From assembly GCA_050084985.1 (NCBI GenBank), contig JBITNC010000001.1:209684001-209748000 (forward strand): DNA of 64,000 nt. Direction: 5' to 3'. Below, in pieces: positions 13,319 to 21,659 of this stretch. This DNA is from Nageia nagi (Eukaryota > Pinophyta). Positions within the stretch are counted from its first letter, which is position 1. The number at the start of each line of letters is the position of its first letter. The position numbers were made by a program, and so were the translations under genes. The notes under the pieces are model-generated. The model saw only the letters and a program-made list of their open reading frames with translations. It ran no database searches and was not told the origin of the DNA.

Positions 13319-13416
13319 GGGCTATGGATGCCTGACTGGCAGTAGAGCAAGGTTGTAGTGGGATCGAGGGGTTAATCCTCATCAGGGCTATGGATGCCTA
13401 TCTGGCAATGGGGCAT
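13319..13416 (+). repeat. Pair of short direct repeats in G2
   Basis: Two copies of about 31 bases share GGCTATGGATGCCT followed by CTGGCA; they start at 13320 and 13385. They lie in one of the least AT-rich patches of the G2 tail. Confidence 0.75.
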
Positions 13417-13940
13417 ACCTTACGAGTGGTGCAATGTCCATATTGGTTAGTGACCTTCTTTCCTATGGACCTCTGTACGTTTCATATGGATGAACTAGCT
13501 AATATATTTTATGCTCTTGTGACATTTAGTTTGAGATTGTCTAGAGATGGAAATAAACATCATTACACACACATAAGTCTATGATAATTTTGAGAACATC
13601 ATGACTTTGTTTTATATCATCTAAAGAAGAAAAAATCTAATGGTGATTAGTTAATATGGTCAACTTGAATATTATGATCATTACATTTCTTCATCATCCC
13701 ATGCCTCCATCCCATACTATTTATTATTACATAGTAATTAATATTACACTTATATTTATCAATGCCTTGATGAGTTGATTATTTTATCTAAATACTCAAT
13801 ACATCCTATGTTTATTCATTTGTTATACTATTTTCATATTAACATCCACCACCACCCCATACACATTATACTATACCAACTTTCATATTTTATTATCCAA
13901 CATCCATATATTTTCTAATCTATCTTTATTGATTGTTAAA

Positions 13941-14311
13941 TTGGAGGTGCTTCCATATTATTTGATAAAAAGAGCGAGTAATTGCTCTCCCCATTAATAT
14001 GGGAGTCAACATTATTGTTGTCAAAACCTTTTGCTTCTATTCTTATCTACAAGTTTAAGCAAGAAATTGCCCTTAGTAGATTGATAAAAGTCAACCCTAG
14101 AACATTGTTAAATTTTATAGCTTCCATTATTCTTTGGGATTGAGAATAAGAAATTATTCTCCCCATTGAATTGGAAGTCAATGTTCTTTTCCTATCATAT
14201 CCCATCCATTTCAACCCCCTAGAACATTGTTAAAAAGCTTCCATCATTCCTTGGGATCGAGAGTAAGAAATTGCTCTTCCCTTTGAATTGGAAGTCAATG
14301 TTCTTCTTCCC
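13941..14311 (+). repeat. Three diverged tandem repeats in G2
   Basis: Units of about 88 bases at 13941-14028, 14104-14192 and 14224-14311. Each contains GCTTCCAT, a GAGTAA/GAATAAGAAATTG-like core, CTCCCCATT or CTTCCCTTT, and a GGAAGTCAATGTTC-like end. The second and third copies are closest to each other. Confidence 0.75.
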
Positions 14312-16863
14312 TTTCCATTCATTATCATCTACCCATAAATTGAATGTGTGTTACATCTTGTTCCATATCCTTTGTACATGTTATCATAAAATAAAAAGTA
14401 TTAGTAGCCAAGTTTGGTAAATGATACAATCTAATACTACAATTTTTCAAATCATTATCCTTAAATTTGAAGATATTTAATAATATCAAAATCAACATTT
14501 AAAAAATAAAAATACAATAATAATTCCATACGTCTTTGATGAGATAATTGTTATTATCATATTCCTTATCATGAATCTTTGATGATATCAAATTATAAAT
14601 AGTTCCATCCTAAAGTCTTTGATGGGGCAATTTCCATTATTTTATTCATCATAAGTACTTGATTAGGTATATCGATATAAAATCAATAAAAATATAAAAT
14701 ACAAAAAAAAAAATCAAAATCAACATCGATGATTGAAATAACAATAAAACTAATAACAATAATTGAAGTACTTATTTGAACTTAGAGATACACCATCAAT
14801 GTATAGCACATCAAAGTACGTTCATGATTAAAGTTTAATAATAATGCTTCTAAATTTCTTAAGAATGAATAACAAAATACATAATATATATCATCTATCA
14901 TTATGTTGATCTTTGTAACAAACTTGATTTTTTATCACCATCTCGATAAATGAGGTAGAATGCATTTGTCTTGTTTTCAAGTCTTGTTCAACAAAAAACC
15001 TCAATCGTGGAAAAACATGTTTCTAATGATTTTTGTAAGAAATAATAATGAAACCCATTCTACTGAGGCAAATAGTAGAATTATCAAACATTAAAATGTT
15101 ATCTACTTTGAAAGGACTCCACGTCACATACATGCTAATGGAAAAGAGCCTATGGAATAAAGTGTTCCATGAAATAGCATTTGTAGACAAGCATGAGTAC
15201 TTAGTAAAATGTAGAACTTATTTTCAAAATACTTTGATTGCAAAAATTCAAAAAGTTTATGTTTGATCATAATTTGGTGCAACTATGATTTTCCATGACC
15301 CAAAGCAAATCATTTGCCTCTACCATCAACCAACAAAATCAAGATTTAAAATATTCATACATAAGTTGATAAACTCAAGTGTATGAATCTTGACTTAACC
15401 ACTTACCAACCTCAAGTATATTATCACCTACTTATGAGTCTAGTGGTATTTGTGTAGTTATACAATGATAACATATTAGTTTGTTTGTATTTTCTTAAGA
15501 TACATGACTATGTTTGTTCATCACATCATGCCATTAAAAAAAAAAATGTTTGTAGTTAAAAAAATAAATAAATAACAAAAAGGTCCTATAACTAGGTAAA
15601 ATGGAGCTAATCATGAAAAAAACACCAAGCATCTACAACAATAAAACATCTCATCATTGTCGCTGTGTTACAACATTTACAAAAGCATGAGTGGGGCACT
15701 GAGCAATCCATTATATAGTAAATGTATCCATGACAACAATGCAAGATGAAAATCATGTATCACATATGCATTTACATTTATGAAAAAATCATATGTGATT
15801 ACACACAAGTGTCAACCATTCATCATATTCATACATCACATATATGTACTCATGGGAATAAGTCAAAACATGAAGAAGATAATTAAATAAACATGCAAAC
15901 TCGATCATAAATAATTTCATCATGAATCCTTGATAGGACAAACACCATTTATTATTTATGATCTTACAATGAATCATGAACTTCCTAGTTCAAATCATAT
16001 GTCATGTTATGCATGTTTAGTCATCACTTATTGTTATACGTATTCAAGAAACCCTAGTCATCAAAAAACATGATTCCAATGATTTTTGTAAAACCTATTC
16101 TTCTAGAGTAATAACATAATAATCAAAATTCAAATTAGTGCACACAAAGGGGACTTCATGTCATATACCTAACTCAGCTCCATACATTCCCTTGGGATAA
16201 ACACAAGACACCCATGTAATGATATATGGAAATAAGCCTTTAGTACCTATTTGGTGTACAACCAATGTGTGTTCAAAATACTTCAATTGCAAAGCTCAAG
16301 AAATCATACCTAGATAACTGGGATAAATACAACTTCCCATGACCTAAAATCAAACCTTATGTTCACCTATCAATGATTGAAATAATAAGGTTAGAATCAC
16401 TTGTACATTCATCTTACTTGTTCACTAGCTAATATGCATTAGTTTTTTGAATAGTCTATCATCATCATCACTGACATCATTAGTTAGTTCAAAAGGGGCC
16501 ATAATGCTAAGATCAACACCACAATCAAAGTAAGCCCATGATCACATAGTAATACCATGGCTACATCTCTTTTAAAATATACCCAAAACATTGTTAATTA
16601 CAAAATCAAAAGTTATATGTCTACTCATGATTAGGATAATTATAGTTACTTATAACCTAAAATAAGATATTTATACTCAATATGATTCTAAAATACTTAT
16701 GCAAAAGATCATCATGAAACCCATTCTGCTAGGTCAAAAGCAGAGAAAAGTGAAAGATGATTTGTATATACAAAACAAGCTTCTTATTGCATACTAGCTT
16801 CAGCATGCATAGACATACTAGAGTCTTGTCAAGCAACTGCCATAAATAGCACACAGTATGGAG

Positions 16864-16868
16864 ATAAA
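16864..16868. other. C1 target-site duplication, left copy
   Basis: ATAAA directly before the left LTR; the same five bases follow the right LTR at 25899-25903. A perfect five-base duplication is what Copia integrase produces. Confidence 0.9.
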
Positions 16869-16920
16869 TGTTAGAATTTGTAATGAAATATTATGAATAT
16901 CTAGACTCCTTGTAAATTCA

Positions 16921-16961
16921 ATTAATCACTTAAGGGTATGTAGATACCTTAAGTGATTAAT
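16921..16961. repeat. Inverted repeat in the C1 LTR
   Basis: A perfect 15-base arm, ATTAATCACTTAAGG (16921-16935), is mirrored at 16947-16961 around an 11-base loop. With one bulged G the stem extends by three more pairs. It lies about 130 bases upstream of the TATA box and recurs in the 3' LTR at 25453-25493. It could be a dimeric factor site or a cruciform; the role is unknown. Confidence 0.9.
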
Positions 16962-17091
16962 AGAATTCTTTAATATGTAGACTTTGACTTTACCAAAGGA
17001 GTTAGTTGGTAGGTTGAAGTTTGGTGGTACATTTAATGTAACCCTAACCTTACCCTTGGGTTAAAGGAAGGTTAGGGAGGTGCTCTCAACC

Positions 17092-17100
17092 TATAAATAG
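17092..17100 (+). promoter_or_regulatory. TATA box of the C1 5' LTR
   Basis: TATAAATAG in a CTCAACC...AGGGCCTC context, 224 bases into the LTR. It is the best TATA match in the LTR. The equivalent site in the 3' LTR is 25624-25632. C3 has the same box in the corresponding place (minus strand, near 60260). Confidence 0.8.
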
Positions 17101-17368
17101 AGGGCCTCTCCTCATGTAAACATATCAAAGTTTTGAGTAAGATTACTCTACTTGGTTGTGTAGGAGAGAGCTAGAGAATAGTTGTAAGAGAGACATAGAT
17201 TTAAGAATAAGAGAGCTAGTTGTGGATGTACTCCCAAGGAGGGAGGAACCACATTATATTGGTGTCATATTGTGTGAATGATGTTCTTAGAATTATAGAT
17301 GTGTTATCTTGAGTTTCCTAGTCTAAGGTCCTAGAGGATTTGTTTAGTTATAGTTCAAATCCTTCAAT

Positions 17369-17381
17369 TGGTATCAGAGCC
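17369..17381 (+). promoter_or_regulatory. C1 primer-binding site
   Basis: TGGTATCAGAGCC, the standard plant Copia primer site for initiator Met-tRNA, two bases after the LTR end. Confidence 0.95.
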
Positions 17382-18164
17382 TTGTTGAGGAAGCTCTTCT
17401 TGGTGTTGAAGCTCTCCTTGTTGTGAAAGCTCTTTTGGTGTGGAAGCTACATTTTGGAGGTGCTTCATCCTTCTCAAATTTGGAGATCTTAATCCTAATC
17501 TTCTTGGTGAGGTAAATTCAAGAGAAGGTATAACCTCCTTCATATAATTTCCTTCATTTTTTTTGGCTTATGCACTAATGATACTAACATTATTTGCTAT
17601 GTGTTGAGCTCATTTTTTTTGTTTGGGCAATACATGGCTAACAAAATTGTAATATGATGTTCCTTGTTTGTTGTTATTACTAACCTTTTGTTTACTTGCA
17701 ATTTTTACAAAGTGCTTAAATTGCTACATTTAAACAAACAAAAAAAAGGAGATGGTTAGTATACAACATTTGAGAAATATTACAATTTTTTACTCAAAAG
17801 TTTAGAAAGGAGGACAAATTTTGTTTTTAAAAATGGGCACCATAATATATCTTGGTTTAAAACTATAGTTAAAAGCTATATATATATTTTTTATTTTAAA
17901 CAACTTTGTTTATATGCTAATTAAAAATATATATGTATGGGGGCCATTAATAAAAATTAAAACATATATATATATCTAGTTTTTATATTTTACAATTTAT
18001 TTAAAATATAAAACAAAATAATTTAATATATGTAATTCTTATATTTTAAATTCGTTTAAAATATAATAAAACATATATTAAACACATGCGGAGGGGGGGT
18101 TAAAAAAAAATTATATTACAAAATGTTTACAACATAGGGGGGGGTCAACTTCACATTTTTTAAA

Positions 18165-18910
18165 AACGAGCGGCCACCTCCCACCGCAACCACCGCGCGA
18201 CCACCACGCGCGCCACCTCCGCTCCCGCCCCCCGCACTTCCACCACCGCGCTCCACCGCTCCTCGTCGCCTCTGTCTCTACCGTGGTGTCACGTTGCTGC
18301 CTCCTCTGCTCGTCGGATATGCATGGTCAGACAACGTTCATGGACTGCTATGTTTTGCAGGATATGCACGATCCTTCGCGACACCGTTTCACGGACTGCA
18401 ATGCTCGCCGGAGGTGCCCCAAAATGGATACGTTGAATGTGCAGACAGACCTGCACGCCTCCTCCCACGCCTGCCTCCCCCACGCAACGCCCACAGCACC
18501 TGCACCCGCCTATTGCACCGCAGCGTAGCAGCTCCTCCGCCCCCGCCCACGCACATGCATTGCTTGACACGATGCCATTCACAACTGGGAGATTTGGCAC
18601 AGGGTTTATCTATCCACGACGACATGCCTGCAAAATGTGGAAGTGTAGCGCAGTCACGCGAATTGTGTTTAACTGCATGATTCAGCCATCGTTTCATGGA
18701 ATGCAATGGTCACCGGATATGCACCAACCTGCTACGTTGCCCCTCCGTGACTTCTTTGCCCAGATGCATAGTGCAGCCACCGTTTCATGGCCTGCCCATA
18801 TACACAAACCACTGACTGGTCTTCTCCTTCCTCTCCTCTTAAGCTCCTCCTCTCTGGTCAGCCTCCTGCGCCAGCCTTCTCATCCTCCTTCCATGGTCAA
18901 GGTTGATGGC
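18165..18910. other. GC-rich island in the C1 leader
   Basis: An abrupt GC-rich, strongly C-rich stretch in otherwise AT-rich DNA. It begins near GAGCGGCCACC and fades after 18900. Several open frames overlap on both strands (plus 18294-18680 and 18437-18913; minus 18289-18600 and 18389-18706), as expected when high GC removes stop codons; none resembles a known protein. It contains four diverged copies of a CACCGTTTCATGGACTGC-like unit (18331-18348, 18381-18403, 18686-18710, 18776-18795), two of them near GGATATGCAC. It may be captured foreign or host sequence. Confidence 0.75.
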
Positions 18911-19444
18911 TAGTGGCTACCAACACCTTGCCAGTCTTCCAAGTCACCTTAAATGCCTTAGTTTTGTTTTTTGACCACCTACACATTTTTCACTTCCCAA
19001 AAGCAACGTGTCTTTTTTGTGGAAAGAACAAGGGGGGGTCATATTTTTCCACCTAAGCATTTAATGATTATTGACTTAGGCATTTTTTTAGTCCAAAGCA
19101 TTTAAAAATAGGGGTATGGGTCTCCTCTTCCACCTTGCAAAGTTCTCTAACAATCCACTACTCCCCTTACATGCACTTAGGAGTACTTAAAATGATTTCT
19201 TATTTTCTCCTCAAAATTAAATGCTTAATTAAAAGGTGCACATGCATAGTACTTTAGTCTAAACTATGCTATTTTTTTAAGTACAAACAAAGGGGGGGAA
19301 TTTTTTAAAATGCATCACTTCTAAAGTCCTAGCATACAAATTGGTTCTCTAGGGATAAAACTTTAAGTAACAAAGGGGGGGCCTTGGTATAAATTTTTTA
19401 CTTAAATTTTATCTAGATGCATGTATCTTATTTAAAGACTAAAA

Positions 19445-19612
19445 CATGCTTAGGACTTAAATTTCTAATGCATGATGCATGCTTACGTAAATTTTAAGTC
19501 ATGATAGAATGCATGTTATAAGTATGCTTAAATGTTAAGAATGCATAAGCATGCTTAGGACTTAAATTTTTTAATGCATGATGCATGCTTACTTAAATTT
19601 TTAAGTCGTGAT
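19445..19612 (+). repeat. Direct repeat in the C1 leader
   Basis: Two copies of about 62 bases start at 19445 and 19550. Both contain CATGCTTAGGACTTAAATTT and TGCATGATGCATGCTTAC followed by TAAATTTTAAGTC. The core ATGCATGATGCAT is itself near-palindromic. Confidence 0.85.
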
Positions 19613-19869
19613 ATACTAAGTAGGACTTAGTTCTTAATGTTTAATTAAGTGCTTTGAGAAAAATGTGAACAATGTAAAAGTCCTTTAGGGGTTAGAACAA
19701 AACCCATTGGACTCAATTTTTTGGCCTTTTTTAAGGTTTCAAGTTCGTGTGGATGGAGTAATTTTTCACCTTACTTTATATTTTTTGCACATTTGCTTAT
19801 ACTTGCAATACGCAAAAATGTGAAAAGTAACCCCTAAAATGAATACATCCGCACATATTTTCCACAACA

Positions 19870-20300
19870 TGACTTGTTTGGGGAGCCATGAGGTGAGGAC
19901 AGGGCAGACTGGAGCCCTTTTAGTCCGAAGAACCGAGTGGTGGTAAGTCCGTCTTAATTGCCCCTAAGACCTCTGTTGGATTGGACATAACTCTATTAGG
20001 TGGACAGGCATGTGTGTAGTGATACCACATGTCCGCACGTCCATTCAGGGATTATCCTGATAACCTAGGAGGAAAACTGAAACCCTTAATCAAGATAATT
20101 AAAATGGCCGGTCCAAGATACGTCGGATCCTTGGAAAATAGTAAGTACTTCTCCTTGTGAGAGTATATCACTGACCAAGGTGAACTGGTTGAGGACTGGT
20201 AGTACCTGGGCTCCACCTTGCGGGCATCCAGGTGAAGGCCTAATTCTATACAAGAAAACAACCCCAACTTTATCCTTCTATGGATCGTGGTTAATGAGTT
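19870..20300 (+). other. Balanced-composition segment before C1 gag, candidate structured RNA
   Basis: This stretch has even base composition and short inverted repeats, unlike the AT-rich sequence on either side, and no convincing open frame on the plus strand. One hairpin is at 20002-20034 (GGACA and ATGTG on the left, CACAT and GTCC on the right, 3-base bulge). Its position just before gag fits a packaging or translation element, though it would be removed if the proposed intron is spliced. Function is unproven. Confidence 0.45.
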
Positions 20301-20657
20301 TACACATGTGGGACATGTTTGCTTATTAGTTGTTTTATATGTATAGATGGAAAAATTGTAAAAGTTTACATTCTTATTGCATATTTATTGTTTTTTGTAG
20401 CAATGGTTGAAACCTTCGTTCCCAAGCACATACTCGATGGTTCCAACTTTGGAATATGGGAACCACGTATGAAAGCAGAGTTACAAGCAAGAAAACTGTG
20501 GCAGACAGTTAGTGAAGATGCGGTTGCTCCTACCGATGAGAAGGCTCTTGAAGTATACAACTCAAAGAATGAGTTAGCAACTTCTATGATATACCGTGCA
20601 GTTTCAGATGATGTCCTTCTCATGATTTCTTCATCAACTTCAGCAAAAGAAGCTTAG

Positions 20658-21602
20658 GACAGACTAAAGAAAATTTACCTTGGATCCAAATTTTCAAGAA
20701 GGTTCACCATTCTACAAAAGTTGTTGCAGTATCATCAAGGAGAAGAAGAAAGTGCCTCAATCTACTTGAACAAAATCATTGACCTCAGGACACAACTGGT
20801 TGGTTGTGGATGCAACTGGATCAATGATGAGTTCATGGTCTTCATCATTCTACAAAGCCTTACTTCAAAGTTCAGCAACTTTGTCACAGTTATGGAAACA
20901 AGGCTTGATGATGAAGAAGATGTCATCTCACTAGATAACCTTTCAAGACTTCTTCTAAAGCATGAGGAAACTTTGAACAAGAAAATGTTGAACCTTTCTC
21001 CAAAGGACCATAGCATTGCTCTAGGAGCAACCAAAACTCCTTTCAAGAAAAAGTTCAAACATTACAAATTCAAAGACAACAAGTCCTCATCTACCTTCAG
21101 GAAGTATGACAAAAAGGGCAACAACAACAACAATCATGGCAACTACAGGCACAGGAATGATAAAGCAGGATCCAGCAATCCAACACCTCAAGAAAAGTTT
21201 GATGGGAATTGTAACTTCTGTGGCATCTTTGGGCACAAAGAGTATGATTGTCGCAAAAAGAAATTTACTCAAAAAGGAAAGGGAAATGCAAATGTGAGAA
21301 ATTTCAATAATAAAAAGAAGAACAAGCATGCTGCTTCTGTTGCCTACTACTCAATGACTCAAACTATTTCAAATGATTGGATTGTTGATACAGGATGCAC
21401 TAATCACATGTGTTATGAAAAAGATAAGTTTGAAAATTTTCATAAGTACAAAAAGGATGCAGTTGTGATAGGTGATAATACAGTCCTTGATGTTCACGGA
21501 ATAGGGAGTGTGAAGATTCATGGAAAGACTCTTGACAATGTCTTTTATGTGCCTAAACTAAGAATGAATCTCATCTCCGTGATTCAAATTACAAGGAAAT
21601 GA
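20658..21602 (+). pseudogene. C1 gag remainder and protease, between the two stops
   Basis: Open for 314 codons after TAG 20655, up to TGA 21600. It contains the rest of the UBN2-type gag (helical, with ESASIYLNKIIDLRTQL), a basic Asn/Lys-rich linker, the zinc knuckle CNFCGIFGHKEYDC (perfect CX2CX4HX4C) and the start of the aspartic protease. The catalytic triplet is in DWIVDTGCTNHM (21387-21395), and LDNVFYVPKLRMNLISV is the usual Copia protease end. There is no ATG directly after the first stop, so translation would need readthrough or internal initiation. All domain residues I can check are intact. Confidence 0.85.
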
Positions 21603-21659
21603 TGCTCATTTGAGTTTACCTCACACTCTTGGTGTGTTAAGAAAGGACTTGCCACTTTG

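Larger units (their letters stand above)
12650..16868 (+). other. G2 non-coding internal region, repeat-rich
   Basis: About 4.2 kb without a recognisable gene; open frames here are short and match no family I know. It is built from diverged tandem repeats. A pair contains GGCTATGGATGCCT (13320 and 13385). A triplet contains GCTTCCAT and TTGGAAGTCAA (13941-14028, 14104-14192, 14224-14311). A larger unit is marked by ATGAAACCCATTCT and the block CTAGAGTCTTGTCA. The larger unit recurs on both sides of the C1 insertion. No polymerase or integrase motif was found in any frame I read. Confidence 0.7.
16869..17366 (+). repeat. C1 5' LTR
   Basis: Starts TGTTAGAATT and ends ATCCTTCA; 498 bp. It contains a long inverted repeat (16921-16961), a TATA box (17092-17100), and a purine-rich stretch of GAGAG runs downstream. 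It would drive transcription of the element and supply the R/U5 segments. Confidence 0.95.
17382..20402 (+). other. C1 long untranslated leader, possible intron
   Basis: Three kilobases separate the primer site from gag, far longer than usual for Copia. From 17382 to 17450 there are about four copies of a TTGGTGTTGAAGCTC-like unit. A good splice donor (GAG|GTAAAT, GT at 17512) follows. A pyrimidine-rich acceptor (TTGTTTTTTGTAG, ending at 20400) sits two bases before the gag ATG. Removing 17512-20400 would leave a short leader of about 0.13 kb. Splicing is inference. The interval holds AT-rich parts with G runs, the GC island (18165-18910), a direct repeat (19445-19612) and a more structured-looking segment (19870-20300). 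Confidence 0.7.

Noticed and set aside
13300-13480. Possible tRNA or small RNA gene in a balanced-composition patch of G2
   Set aside because: No clover-leaf, and the patch is explained by a pair of direct repeats.
18289-18913. Several overlapping open frames of 80-158 codons on both strands in the GC-rich island
   Set aside because: High GC removes stop codons in all frames. The frames overlap each other, have low-complexity Pro/Ala/His-rich composition and show no family motif.
19880-20040. Possible hammerhead-type ribozyme in the C1 leader
   Set aside because: A GTCCGAAGAACCGAG string drew attention, but the required CTGATGA and GAAA cores are not in the right arrangement.
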